Positions 34,244 through 44,183 of a DNA stretch of 64,000 bases are shown one piece after another; the stretch's first letter is position 1, and each line of letters begins with the position of its first letter. The notes below the pieces were generated by a model that searched no databases, was not told the origin of the DNA, and worked only from the letters and a program-made list of their open reading frames with translations. Location: assembly GCA_964501335.1 (NCBI GenBank), contig CAZCTC010000026.1, positions 1-64,000 of the forward strand, given 5' to 3'. This stretch comes from CAZCTC01 sp964501335. GTDB lineage: Bacteria; Chloroflexota; Anaerolineae; B4-G1; SLSP01. A program made the position numbers and the translations under genes.

Positions 34244-35253
34244 GGCTGAATCTCAACTTTTTGGCTTTGCCCGTTTTGTAGATCGAAGATCCAAATAGTG
34301 TTGTTTAAGGCGTCGGCTGCGTAGAGCTTGTTTTTCGGGCTGATATCCAGACCGATGACTTGCCAGGTGTCTTCTCCTTCCGGCACCAGCTGATTGAGAT
34401 ATTCTCCATCGGGTCCGAAGATGTCAATGCGGAAATTGGCCATATCGGCTACGTAGAGATTCCCGGTGGTGGGATCGAGGGCCAGAGATTGGGGGTAAGC
34501 CAGAGTTCCCGGTTCCTGGCCGTATTGACTGATGATTTTTTGCAACTTTAAGGTGGGAAGACCTTGGGCGTTAAAATCGAGTTGAAATTGCTGGATGCGG
34601 CCGTTGGAACTATCCAGGGCGTAAAGAAGGTGGCGGGAGTCATCGACCGCGATATCGATCAAATCGACGAATTCTTCGGGACCATTGCCTTTAGTGCCGA
34701 AAAACTTTCCCAGCAGTTTGCCCTCTGAAGTGAAAATTCGCAATGTATTGGCGCCCAGGTCGGCAACATAGATCCGTCCTTGAGTGTCGATATCCAGCCC
34801 GTAGGGCAGGTTTCCCAGGATGCCCAGATCCCCGGAGTAATCTTCCCCCCCGATCTCTTTTGTTTCCCAGGTTTCCGTGTCGAAAACTTTGATGCCGTCG
34901 TGGAGGATCGTTGAACCATCGTCCATAAAGATCATGTTACATACATAGAGATTGCCCTGAGCATCCAGGTCAATATCCCATCCTTTGTAGAGATCGGCAG
35001 GGCCATATTGGTGTTTCCCGAGCTGTCCGATAGCTTCCAGATACTTTCCGGTTTCTGAAAGATGGACAATCCGATAATTGCCGCGATCCATGATATAGAT
35101 GGAATTATCGGGTGCCACGACCACGCCATTGGGTCTCAATAGGCTAAGGCGATTATTGGGAATGCATGCGGTCAGCATCCCAAGCATTAATACTGCTATG
35201 ATGGCCTGGCGCCAGAGTGAAAATTTATAAAACCAATGCGCCAGAGTATTCAC
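34240..35253 (-). CDS. NHL-repeat lipoprotein (beta-propeller)
   Basis: The 337-residue exported lipoprotein has a signal peptide with lipobox LTAC (Cys 30), followed by NHL-type repeats, each carrying the pattern VAPDNSIYIMDRGNYRI, DAQGNLYVCNM, DTQGRIYVADLGANTLRIF, or TGNLYVADMANFRIDIF. About five or six blades are visible. NHL propellers bind proteins or ligands. The start is GTG at 35253, five bases after AGGAGG. It is the first gene of a three-gene operon with two sensor kinases, so it may act as a surface binding partner that feeds their extracytoplasmic domains. Confidence 0.88.
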   Translation of the reverse strand: MNTLAHWFYKFSLWRQAIIAVLMLGMLTACIPNNRLSLLRPNGVVVAPDNSIYIMDRGNYRIVHLSETGKYLEAIGQLGKHQYGPADLYKGWDIDLDAQGNLYVCNMIFMDDGSTILHDGIKVFDTETWETKEIGGEDYSGDLGILGNLPYGLDIDTQGRIYVADLGANTLRIFTSEGKLLGKFFGTKGNGPEEFVDLIDIAVDDSRHLLYALDSSNGRIQQFQLDFNAQGLPTLKLQKIISQYGQEPGTLAYPQSLALDPTTGNLYVADMANFRIDIFGPDGEYLNQLVPEGEDTWQVIGLDISPKNKLYAADALNNTIWIFDLQNGQSQKVEIQP

Positions 35254-35344
35254 AGAACCTCCTGCTGATACATTCTCTAAACCAGGGATGGCAAAAATAT
35301 GGGCGGACTTTTTTCCGTGGCCCGTTCAGAGTCGAGATAGTTAC

Positions 35345-35372
35345 AGTATACTCGATCTGGAAGTGAAGTCAA
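35345..35372 (-). promoter_or_regulatory. Predicted sigma-70-type promoter of the NHL/kinase operon
   Basis: On the minus strand TTGACT and TATACT are separated by 16 bases, ending about 90 bases upstream of the GTG start. It lies back to back with the predicted cyclase promoter. Confidence 0.55.
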
Positions 35373-35399
35373 AATCTGGTTAAGTATTTTTCCCCGCGT

Positions 35400-35427
35400 T
35401 TGAAAAACATTCTTTTAACTGTACAAT
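35400..35427 (+). promoter_or_regulatory. Predicted sigma-70-type promoter of the cyclase gene
   Basis: TTGAAA and TACAAT are separated by 16 bases. The predicted leader to the ATG at 35546 is roughly 110 bases. Its -35 is less than 30 bases from the opposing promoter's -35, so one regulator could control both units. Confidence 0.5.
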
Positions 35428-35545
35428 TAAGGGAGAGTGCTCTCGGTATGACACGTTCTGTTTTTTCATCCTGATGTAGATTCCGCCTGACTGGTTGCAT
35501 GTCCAGAGTCGTTAAATTCTAAGAAATATGGGCGATAGGGAGAAC

Positions 35546-38500
35546 ATGGCTGTGAATCGATGGAGTTTCCGGGATAATGCAGCGCAGACAGAGCGCTTAT
35601 GGTTGGAACGACTGTTGGTCTACCAGCCTGCTTTGAATGTACATTTGCAGGATTTGTTGGCGGATATTATCACTTATCTTCCTCGGGTGCTGGCCCAATC
35701 GTTGTTGGATACTCCTTCCAGTGAGTTGATTTACCGTTTTGTTGAAGGTACGGTAATGTTTGCCGATATCGACGGGTTTACCCCTCTGGCAGAACGCTTC
35801 TCTCAGATTGCCTCTCAAGAAGGGGCTGAAGAATTGACCGAGCTGGTCAACCGGTTTTTGGACATCTTGATTACCACAACCTTACGTTATGGAGGGGATC
35901 TCCAGAAGTTCGGCGGAGATGCCGGTCTGGTCCTTTTTACGGGGGGAGACTATGCCCAGCGCGCCGCGGCCGCCGCTTTAGATGTGCAGCAGGAAATGGC
36001 GGCACGGATGTCGGAGGTTGAAACTTCGTTAGGAACGTTCCCTCTGCACATTGCGATTGGCCTGGGTTCGGGGCGGCTGGTCGGTATGGGGATGGGCCCC
36101 GAAGGGAGCCGTGAGTGGGTGATCAGCGGCCCCCCGTTGCGATCGATGGGGACGGCGCAGGAGGCGGCGCCTGCCGGCGGCGTGGTGGCGGATGCGGCGA
36201 CGCTGGCCCTCTGTGGCGATCAGATTGATTATCAGCCGATGGAACAGGGCATGGGACTGATCAAAGCGGTCAAGATGACGGCGGGAGCCGCGGTTTTTAA
36301 TCTGATTTTCGATTTGCCGGAAACGGAGCCGGCGCAACGGTTGGAATGGATGTTGGAACGGTTGGATGCGGTTTCGCCTTATCTATCCACCGGTTTGCTG
36401 GAACGGTTAACGGCGGCCCCGGATCCTAAAACCCTCCATTTATGGAGTGAACATCGTCAGGTGACGATTTTGATGTTGTCGCTTTCCGGTTTCCCTGATC
36501 TGACTTCTTATTGGGGCGATTTGGAAGGGTTGCGGCGGGGCGTGGAGCAGTTCAGCGAGCTTTTTATGCAGGCCTGGTCGGCGATCGATCGCTATGGGGG
36601 GGTCGTTAACAAAATCGGCATCGGTCCTCAGGGGGCCTATTTGATGGCGCTCTTCGGCGCCCCCAATGCCCATGAGGATGATCCGCTGCGGGCGATTCTG
36701 GCGGCCTTGGAATTGCAGGAAGTATCGGATGTGCCGTTGCGGTTGGGCATCAATACCGGTTTTGTTTTTGCCGGGGATGTGGGAGCGGAAGGCCGGCGTG
36801 AATATACCGTCATGGGCGATGAAGTCAATCTGGCTTATCGTTTGATGTCGTTTTGCCGTCCGGGGCAGATCTGGTTGGGACCGCGGACCGCCCGCCATCC
36901 TACCGTCGCGCGACGGGTGGAAGGGGGGTGGGGGAATCCTACTCAATTCAAAGGCAAGCGGGATTTAATTACGCCGTTTATTGCCCGGGGGGTGCGGACC
37001 TTATTGGAGAGCGGCAATGAAGTGGAGTTGCCGTTGATCGGACGGGAAGCCGAACGCCAGCGGCTGGTCGATGCTTCACATGCGGGTCTGGCGGGGACCT
37101 CGCAGGTGTTGTTGTTGCAGGGGGCTCCCGGAATTGGAAAGAGCCGGCTGGTGCAGGAGGCCGGGCGGCTGGCGGAAGCGGCCGGATTGGCCGTCTATTT
37201 TGGAGCGGCACCTTCTTATGGTTCGCATTTTCCTTATGCCGTTTGGGAAGCCCCTTTAACGGCTTTATTGGATCTGGATGGCCTGTCGGCCACCCCCCGG
37301 TTGAATCGTTTTCTCTCTGAGTTGCAGCGTTATCAATTGGAGGTTTGGGGCGCCTTGTTGGCGCCGCTGGTGGGATTGGAGGCGCCGGCTTCGCCCGAAG
37401 TGGCGGCCTTATCTCCTGTTTTGCGTGAGCAGCAACGGGCCGCCGCTTTGTGGGAGTTGTGGCGACTGGCTGCGATGGAACGTCCCTCTCTGCTAATCCT
37501 GGAAAATGCTCAATGGATGCCGGAGCCGGCGCTGCTTTTGTTGGATGCGTTGATTGAGCGGATGCCGGCCGGTCATTTGGTGGTATTGATTACCTATCGA
37601 GATGAGCCCGGCCTGGCGGACCGTTGGTTAAAGTTGCCGGCTGACCAGCGGTTGGTGTTGGAACCGCTTTCTTCCAAGGCGACTACCCAGTTGATCCGGG
37701 AAGTGGCGGGGAAGATGGCTTTGCCGCAGGATCTTGAGCGCTGGATCGTCAAACGGGGCGGAGGCATTCCATTGTTTGCCACTGAAGCGGTGCGAACTCT
37801 GATCGCTTCCGGGATGTTGGAAGAACGAGAGGGCCATTGGCAATTGACCCATCCGCTTTCTGAGATTACGCTTCCGGATACGGCCTTTGAATTGATTCAG
37901 AGCCGTATCGATCAGCTGGAACCTCCCAATCGCCATCTGTTGCGTTCGGCGGCCGCGGTGGGAGAGCAGATGACGATGGCGATGTTGATCGCCGGCTATG
38001 CCGATGAATCCCGGGGCATGGTGGTGCGCCGGTTGCCGCAGCTTATTCCTCTGGGTCTGCTCTATGGCGATCCGGAGCAGGAGACCTTGATCTTCCGGCA
38101 GCCGTTGATTCGCGAGGTGGCCTATCGCGGGCTTCCTTATCGGATGCAGCGGTTGATCCATCGTCGGGTGGCGGAGTACCTGGAGCATTATCGCGATCGC
38201 GCTACTTCCAACTGGCTTACGTTGCTGGCTTATCATGCTTTTGAAGGACGAATGTGGGAGATCGCCGTCTGGTCCAATCTGGATTTGGGACGGCGGGCGC
38301 TGGATTCTTATCTGACAGAGCAGGCCCTCATGGCTTTGCGGCGTGTTTTGGAGGCGGCAGATGCGGGACGTCTGGAAGTGTTGGAATCCCGCTTTGAGGC
38401 GCATTCTCTTTTAAGTAAAGCGTTGACGATTTTGGGGCGGTATGAAGAGGCCCTCTCTCATCTGGATTTTGCGCGTGATTTGTTGCCGACCGATCATTCG

Positions 38501-39664
38501 AGTGTAACGCAGGTGGCGCGAATTGCCGATCTGGAATATCACAAGGCGACGATTCTTGAATATCTGGGGCGATATCGGGACGGCATGGACAGTGTGGAAC
38601 GGGGGTTGGCCCTTCCTGAAGTGTTGAATCTGGTAGAAGGGGCCCGGTTGATGATGCGGGGTGGGGCGCTTTCCCATCGCTTGGGGAATTACGAGCAGGG
38701 GGAAATTTGGGCGCGTCGTAGTGTCGATCTGGCTCAAAACTTCCCCGGAGATGATGCGCGCAAAGTTGTGGCCCGTTCCCTCTATATTCTGGCCTATCTG
38801 GTTTTCCGGCGGGGCGATCCGCAGCAGGGGCTGACCTTTGGAGAGGAGAGCCTTTCTATTTATATAAAGCTCCAGGATTTGATGGGGGAAATCGATGCCC
38901 GGAATAATCTGTTGTTGATTTGTCTGGGGCTGGGGCGCTGGGGCGATGCGGTGATCCATGGTGAGCGGGCTTTGAGTCTGGCCCGTCGTACTCAACATGT
39001 GGAAGCCCAGGCTAAGGTGGCGGCCAATTTGGGAGAGGTTTATCGTCATCGGGGACAATTGATCGAGGCGCGGCAGGCCTATCAAACGGCTCGTGAAATT
39101 GCCCATGCAAAAGGATTGGCTTACGGTGAGGCCATGATGGAGAACAATCTGGCGGCGGTGGCCCTTCAGAGTGGGGATCTGGCGCAGGTAAGCGGGCATC
39201 TGGAGCGCGCCGAGGCTTTGTTTGCGGCGATCGGCGCTGAAGAAGGCCTGCCGGAACTCTACCGTTGTTGGGCGATCTTCTATCTGGTTTTGAACGACCT
39301 GGAGATGGCGGAGGAATGGGGGAACCGCTCGTTGCATACCTGTGATGTGCAGGGGGTCCAGCAGGAGGCTGGGATTACCTGGCGTGTGATGGCGGAGATT
39401 GCCCTGGCGCGGCAGGATTGGGCGGCCGCGGAAGAGGCTTTGCATCAATCGATAACCCGATTGCAAGCAGTCGGCGATCAATATGGCGAAATGCAGGCGG
39501 TGGTGGTGGCGGCGCGTCTGGCGCTTGCCCGTAAGAATGTGGAACGGGCCCGGGAATTGTTGCAGCAGGCGGCTGAAGCCTTTGAACATCAGGATGCCCG
39601 GGGAGATTTGCAGAAAGTACGGGAATTCCTTGCGGACTTGAAAAATTTGGGGGAGTCCGCTTGA
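35546..39664 (+). CDS. Adenylate/guanylate cyclase (two domains) fused to AAA ATPase and TPR
   Basis: The protein is 1372 residues. Cyclase domain 1 (about 65-230) has the metal-binding Asp residues in MFADIDGFT (D74) and KFGGDAGLVLF. Domain 2 (about 300-480) has LMLSLSGFPDL and NKIGIGPQG in the same places, so its metal-binding Asp residues are missing, although VMGDEVNLAYRLM looks normal. A LuxR-family-type AAA/NACHT-like ATPase follows (Walker A GAPGIGKS near 527, Walker B LLILENAQW near 650), then TPR-like helices from about 900 to the end. The start was set at MAVNRW because GATAGGGAGAAC precedes it. The architecture matches large class III cyclases of soil bacteria; the nucleotide made is not predicted. 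Confidence 0.88.
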   Translation: MAVNRWSFRDNAAQTERLWLERLLVYQPALNVHLQDLLADIITYLPRVLAQSLLDTPSSELIYRFVEGTVMFADIDGFTPLAERFSQIASQEGAEELTELVNRFLDILITTTLRYGGDLQKFGGDAGLVLFTGGDYAQRAAAAALDVQQEMAARMSEVETSLGTFPLHIAIGLGSGRLVGMGMGPEGSREWVISGPPLRSMGTAQEAAPAGGVVADAATLALCGDQIDYQPMEQGMGLIKAVKMTAGAAVFNLIFDLPETEPAQRLEWMLERLDAVSPYLSTGLLERLTAAPDPKTLHLWSEHRQVTILMLSLSGFPDLTSYWGDLEGLRRGVEQFSELFMQAWSAIDRYGGVVNKIGIGPQGAYLMALFGAPNAHEDDPLRAILAALELQEVSDVPLRLGINTGFVFAGDVGAEGRREYTVMGDEVNLAYRLMSFCRPGQIWLGPRTARHPTVARRVEGGWGNPTQFKGKRDLITPFIARGVRTLLESGNEVELPLIGREAERQRLVDASHAGLAGTSQVLLLQGAPGIGKSRLVQEAGRLAEAAGLAVYFGAAPSYGSHFPYAVWEAPLTALLDLDGLSATPRLNRFLSELQRYQLEVWGALLAPLVGLEAPASPEVAALSPVLREQQRAAALWELWRLAAMERPSLLILENAQWMPEPALLLLDALIERMPAGHLVVLITYRDEPGLADRWLKLPADQRLVLEPLSSKATTQLIREVAGKMALPQDLERWIVKRGGGIPLFATEAVRTLIASGMLEEREGHWQLTHPLSEITLPDTAFELIQSRIDQLEPPNRHLLRSAAAVGEQMTMAMLIAGYADESRGMVVRRLPQLIPLGLLYGDPEQETLIFRQPLIREVAYRGLPYRMQRLIHRRVAEYLEHYRDRATSNWLTLLAYHAFEGRMWEIAVWSNLDLGRRALDSYLTEQALMALRRVLEAADAGRLEVLESRFEAHSLLSKALTILGRYEEALSHLDFARDLLPTDHSSVTQVARIADLEYHKATILEYLGRYRDGMDSVERGLALPEVLNLVEGARLMMRGGALSHRLGNYEQGEIWARRSVDLAQNFPGDDARKVVARSLYILAYLVFRRGDPQQGLTFGEESLSIYIKLQDLMGEIDARNNLLLICLGLGRWGDAVIHGERALSLARRTQHVEAQAKVAANLGEVYRHRGQLIEARQAYQTAREIAHAKGLAYGEAMMENNLAAVALQSGDLAQVSGHLERAEALFAAIGAEEGLPELYRCWAIFYLVLNDLEMAEEWGNRSLHTCDVQGVQQEAGITWRVMAEIALARQDWAAAEEALHQSITRLQAVGDQYGEMQAVVVAARLALARKNVERARELLQQAAEAFEHQDARGDLQKVREFLADLKNLGESA

Positions 39665-39743
39665 GATGTCGGTGTTTTGAGATGGGGAGCGTGTGTTGGA
39701 TAAGTAACTTTGAAGATCCATAGAACCTTTAAGGAGGTGAGCG

Positions 39744-42700
39744 ATGAAGTCCAAGCTGTTTTTGTTGTTGGGATGTTTGCTGGCTCTGGCTCTGGGTGTG
39801 GGATTTTATCAGGGAATCCAGGCCGCGCCGATGGTGGTTGGGGGTGAGCCTCCTTCGCAACCTTTCGCTGAATTTGTGGCGCCTTCGACTCTCTCGAATG
39901 AATGCGGGTTGCCCCGATTTCTCTATACCTCTCCTAACGATCTACCTTCTATTTATGTTTCCAATCCCTCTTATACACCGACCGTTCTTTATTTCTATTT
40001 CTGGAATGCGATCGGTGGCGACTTTGCTTCCGCTCCGGTCGTCTTTACGAAGACTCTGGCTCCTTTAAACAGCATGGTCCTTACGCCGGATATGTTGTGG
40101 ACCCGGCTGATTTCGGGCGGGGTGCCGAATGATGCTACCGGGGTGATTGGGGCATCCGGGGGGGGCGGCATTGTCTGTATGTTGAAATATGCTTCTCAGA
40201 CTAACCGGCCTTATCGGGCTGCTTATGTGCCGGCTGCCTCTTCCAATATTCTATGGTTTCCCTGGCTGGGTAAAGTGGGGAATCTGACCCCTATTTTGCA
40301 TTTGCAGAACACGGCAACGGTTTCGAATTATGTTTCCATCAATGCCTATGTGACCGGAACCAGTGTTTATTCCGTTAATATCCCTGTCAATCCCCATGAG
40401 GGGCAGAGAATTGATCTTACGGTCGGAATTCCGGCTTTGAACACGCCGGGGAGTTTTGTCGGGGTTCAGGTGACAGGGGCGAGTGGGCCCATGATCGGTT
40501 ATCTGGCCCTGGAAGACGCTACCGGCTATCCGGTGGAAATATTGGGCGCTATGCCGGATTCCATGGGCGATTCGATCTGGAATGCGCCCCGGCTCAATTA
40601 TCAATTAAATGGCATGAATACGCTGGCCTGGGTGCTGCAAAAGGAATCGGCCTATAACGAATCTCCTTTCCTGACTTATCGCACGGCGGTCAGCGTGGGC
40701 GTGGCGTATAGTCAGCCCTGGGGGACTTCGTTGGCGGTTAATACAGTGATGCCTTTGCCGCAGCGGGTCCCGGGTCCGTGGTTGGGCAGCGTTGAGGTGG
40801 ATGGGCAAGGAGGGCAGTTTGCCTCGTTGTTGGGCACGGTGTTGAACGTTGCTTCAACTACCCAGACTTCAACCTTAGATTTTGGGGGATATAATCTGCC
40901 CGGGGCCGGCACCTTTTCAAATATGGCCTATTTGCCGGGGGTGATTCGACGACCCGAAGTGGCTTCTTCCTACTGGATTCATAACCCCCATGCTTTCCCG
41001 GTTACGATTACGATGATGCTTTTTGATAGTCGGGGCAATCAGGTTTTCCGTAACAGCCGGATGCTTTCGCCCTGGGCCAGTATGAACTGGGACCTTTCGT
41101 CGATGACCCAGCTGGGATTGACTTTTGAGGGGTTAGGTAAGATCGAAGGGGTGGGCGGAAATTCGATTATGGTGATCGGGCAGGAGCGTGCTTTGATGCA
41201 AACGGCTCCATCCATCGGCGATCCTTATGAACCTAACGATATGCCGATGAGCGCCACGCCGATCACGGTGAACATGGCGATTACTCAGGCGCGCATCGAT
41301 CGGCCCGGCGATATGGATTGGTATGTTTTTACGGTCACGACCGCCTCGTGGGCGACGATTACCTTGGAACAATTGCCGGCCGATTACGATCTGGTGGTTT
41401 TTCCCGATCCTACCCTGGCTCCGACGCTGACGGCCGGCGCTTTCCTGGACGATTTGAGCGACAATGCTGAAGCGGATGAATTCGGGCAGGTTGAAAGTGC
41501 TGGCGGTTGGTGGTCGACGGGTGGCTGGTGGTCGACCGGTGGTTGGTGGTCCACGGGTGGTTGGTGGTCCACTGGCGGCTGGTGGTCGACGTCGGCCAAT
41601 CCCCAAACGTCGACTGAATCGGTACGGCTTTCTCTTTTCCAGCCGGGACGTTATTACCTGATGGTCCATGGGGCTACTCAGGATGTTTCTTCCAGTAAAC
41701 CTTATCTTTTGAAGGTGATGGCCACGCCGATGATCGGAGCGGCCTGTACCTGGACGCCCAATTTCACGCCTACGCTTACGCCGGTGGGGTCTAATGTTTC
41801 GGCGCCTCAAGCGCTGATTTTATATAACCCTACCCGGATGGCGCAGGTGTACGGAGCGACGGCTACCCTGGCCCTGATCAATCAGTTGCGTTCCTTTATC
41901 ACCAATACCAATGTGCAGGGAATGATGGTCCCGGTTGAAAATGATGGGTTGGTGGCGGCGGCTTACAACGATTGGAATGTCAACTATTGCAATGTCGATA
42001 AGGCCAATGAAGTCGCGCAGCGGATTCGCACTCAGATCATGGCGCCGGCGATTCGGCAATATCCCTCGATTCGTTATGTGGTGATTATCGGGAGCGATGA
42101 GATTATTCCGTTCTATCGCCAGTTGGATCTGACTCGAATTTCCAATGAGCGAGAGTTTGCCGAAAATTCCACTTCGACCGGAGCCCTCAAAGCCGCCACG
42201 GTCAGCGGTTTCTTCCTGACCGACGATGCTTACGGCACCCCTCCCGGAGCCGAGTTGGGCTGGCGGGGCCGCTATTTCTGGCGACCCTTGTTAGGGACCG
42301 GGCGGTTGGTGGAACGGCCGGATGAGATCATGGGGATGCTCAATCAGTTCGTCGCTCAGCCGGTGCTCAGTTCTCAGGATGTTCTGGTGACGGGATATGA
42401 TTTCTTGAGCGATGCGGCTACCGCTATCAAGGATCGTATGATGGTCAGTCACAACAATGCCGGCGTGGCTTCGTTGATTTCTGAGACCTGGACGGTGAAC
42501 GATATTGTCAGGAATTGGACCAATCGGACGAATCCGCCGGATCTGGTTTCGCTGAACGCCCACTTTGAGCATTGGCGGATGCAGCCGGCAACGACGACGG
42601 CTGGGATTTTCTACAACACCAATATTACGGACGCTATTGCCCCGTTAAGTGGGACAGTGAGCTGGTCTTCCGGCTGCCATGCCGGATACAGTGTTCCCGA

Positions 42701-43862
42701 TCGGTTTGTTTTCCCCGGACGGAACGATACCCAGCCTGATTTTGCGCAGGCTTTCTCTCAGCGCCGGGCGGTCTGGATTGCCAATACGGGGTATGGTTAC
42801 GGTACGGACGATGGAATTGCTGGCTCGGAACGGGTGGTCTTGAATTTCACGGAAGAACTGGCTCAGGGAGTCCCGGTGGCAGTGGGGGATGTGCTGCGGC
42901 GGGCCAAATTGCGCTATTTGCGGGATTTGCCGCCGGGAGGATTGACCGCTTATGATGCCAAGTCGATCATGGAGATGACGCTGTACGGATTGCCGATGTA
43001 TAAGGTGCAGACTCCGGCGGCCGGTCCGGTGGCGGTACGTCCTTTGACGGTAAAGGCCGACCAGCCCACAAATCTGGGTGATGGATTGTTGCGTCAGAGC
43101 TTTACCATTACACCGCTTTTGACGGCTCATAATGGGGCGCAGGGCGTTTACTACTCGGCCGGTGACCTGCCTTCTCATGGAACGCCGGGACGGCCCATGC
43201 TGCCGGTGGCCTCGACTCCGATAACTGCGCCGGCGGGATGGCGCCCCCATTCGATTTTGTTGATCAGTGCGACGGTCCAATCTCTGCGCGGCATCGATCC
43301 GGTGCTTTCTCGGCCGGTGACGGAGACGTTGATGCCTGAGCCGCAGGTCGATCCGGAGTTGGGCTGGCAGCCGATGCGGCCTTTTGCGGTCAATGGGGCT
43401 ACGGATATGTCCTATCTGGCCGGGACCTTTGCCATGTTCAATATGCAATCTCATGAATTGCGCTTGCTGAAGCAGGTTGAGGTGGAGGCGATGTACGCGC
43501 CGGAGACGGAGACCGATTTCACGCCGCCTTCGGTGTTGGAAGTGCAATCCACGCCGCTGTCCGGGACGGTTTTCATTTCGGCGACGGTGCAGGATGGGGC
43601 CGGATCAGTGGTGCGGGTGCTGGTGACTTTCTTTGAGACGGGGCGGGTCTGGAGCGTGGATTTGCAGCAGGATCTTTCGGATCCTTCAGGCCTGATATGG
43701 AACGGCACGGTTGAGCGTAAGCTGGTGACGCCCGATTTTACCGTTCAGGCCGTGGATAGTGCCGGGAATGTGACGCAATATTCGGCCAAGAGTGGTTATC
43801 TGGCGGTTCCACCGGTCATTCAGATCTATCTACCGCTGGTTTTGAGAAACAGTCTCCAGTAA
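39744..43862 (+). CDS. Secreted C25 (gingipain-like) peptidase with PPC-like domain and GGWWST repeats
   Basis: The protein is 1372 residues, with a signal peptide (residues 1-28, LLLGCLLALALGVGF core). The N-terminal half (30-500) is beta-rich. A PPC-like domain (about 495-640, DPYEPNDMPMSATPI, DMDWYVFTV, QPGRYYLMVHG) is interrupted by five copies of GGWWST. The peptidase domain (about 680-1090) has the C25 dyad region: LNAHFEHW (H940 or H943) and WSSGCHAGYSVPD (C978), a spacing close to that of gingipains. A beta domain follows, and the tail is IYLPLVLRN. AAGGAGGTGA precedes the ATG. It is probably a cell-surface or released cysteine peptidase; substrate unknown. Confidence 0.8.
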   Translation: MKSKLFLLLGCLLALALGVGFYQGIQAAPMVVGGEPPSQPFAEFVAPSTLSNECGLPRFLYTSPNDLPSIYVSNPSYTPTVLYFYFWNAIGGDFASAPVVFTKTLAPLNSMVLTPDMLWTRLISGGVPNDATGVIGASGGGGIVCMLKYASQTNRPYRAAYVPAASSNILWFPWLGKVGNLTPILHLQNTATVSNYVSINAYVTGTSVYSVNIPVNPHEGQRIDLTVGIPALNTPGSFVGVQVTGASGPMIGYLALEDATGYPVEILGAMPDSMGDSIWNAPRLNYQLNGMNTLAWVLQKESAYNESPFLTYRTAVSVGVAYSQPWGTSLAVNTVMPLPQRVPGPWLGSVEVDGQGGQFASLLGTVLNVASTTQTSTLDFGGYNLPGAGTFSNMAYLPGVIRRPEVASSYWIHNPHAFPVTITMMLFDSRGNQVFRNSRMLSPWASMNWDLSSMTQLGLTFEGLGKIEGVGGNSIMVIGQERALMQTAPSIGDPYEPNDMPMSATPITVNMAITQARIDRPGDMDWYVFTVTTASWATITLEQLPADYDLVVFPDPTLAPTLTAGAFLDDLSDNAEADEFGQVESAGGWWSTGGWWSTGGWWSTGGWWSTGGWWSTSANPQTSTESVRLSLFQPGRYYLMVHGATQDVSSSKPYLLKVMATPMIGAACTWTPNFTPTLTPVGSNVSAPQALILYNPTRMAQVYGATATLALINQLRSFITNTNVQGMMVPVENDGLVAAAYNDWNVNYCNVDKANEVAQRIRTQIMAPAIRQYPSIRYVVIIGSDEIIPFYRQLDLTRISNEREFAENSTSTGALKAATVSGFFLTDDAYGTPPGAELGWRGRYFWRPLLGTGRLVERPDEIMGMLNQFVAQPVLSSQDVLVTGYDFLSDAATAIKDRMMVSHNNAGVASLISETWTVNDIVRNWTNRTNPPDLVSLNAHFEHWRMQPATTTAGIFYNTNITDAIAPLSGTVSWSSGCHAGYSVPDRFVFPGRNDTQPDFAQAFSQRRAVWIANTGYGYGTDDGIAGSERVVLNFTEELAQGVPVAVGDVLRRAKLRYLRDLPPGGLTAYDAKSIMEMTLYGLPMYKVQTPAAGPVAVRPLTVKADQPTNLGDGLLRQSFTITPLLTAHNGAQGVYYSAGDLPSHGTPGRPMLPVASTPITAPAGWRPHSILLISATVQSLRGIDPVLSRPVTETLMPEPQVDPELGWQPMRPFAVNGATDMSYLAGTFAMFNMQSHELRLLKQVEVEAMYAPETETDFTPPSVLEVQSTPLSGTVFISATVQDGAGSVVRVLVTFFETGRVWSVDLQQDLSDPSGLIWNGTVERKLVTPDFTVQAVDSAGNVTQYSAKSGYLAVPPVIQIYLPLVLRNSLQ
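41502..41591 (+). repeat. 18-bp tandem repeat encoding five GGWWST units
   Basis: Five in-frame copies of an 18-bp unit encode GGWWST. Synonymous differences between units (GGC/GGT, TCG/TCC, ACG/ACC/ACT) with an invariant peptide show that the protein sequence is being kept. Confidence 0.95.
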
Positions 43863-44183
43863 ATCCTTCAATCGGATTTTACCGCAAAGGCGCCGGGCGC
43901 GCAGAGAAAAAATCTATGTTTTCGCGGGCTTTCCGAAGTGGTAAACCACGAAAACATAAACAAAAAACGCAGCACCGCAAAATTCACTTGGATTTCACCG
44001 CAAAGACGCCGAGGGTGCAGAGAAAAAAGCCCGTGTTTTTGCGCGCATTCTTATACGCACAAAAACACAACAAAAAAACTCTCTCCCCCCATTCAGTGCG
44101 TCGTCTTTTACCGGAAAAGCACCTGTTGCGGGATGCTAAAAACAGGCTGCATAGATAGCCATTCAAAGACAAGGAGGCCGGAT
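43863..44183. repeat. Intergenic region with two hairpin-family members and composite repeat
   Basis: Two copies of the TTTCACC/ACCGCAAAG-type element (43876-43908, 43993-44026) each precede an imperfect hairpin (43915-43958 with TATGTTTTCG arms; 44033-44069 with GTGTTTTTG arms). The second leads into an inverted copy of the composite repeat (CTCTCTCCCCCCATTC, then TTGCGGGATGC near 44128). The region ends with the ribosome-binding site CAAGGAGGCC of the next gene. An open frame running through it into that gene is judged non-coding. Confidence 0.75.

Noticed and set aside
38411..39754. 447-codon minus-strand frame opposite the cyclase TPR region
   Set aside because: Antisense shadow with no start signal; the plus-strand TPR pattern continues through it.
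43938..44183. 82-codon upstream extension of the second C25-like peptidase
   Set aside because: It reads through dispersed repeats; AAGGAGG and a signal peptide begin at ATG 44184.
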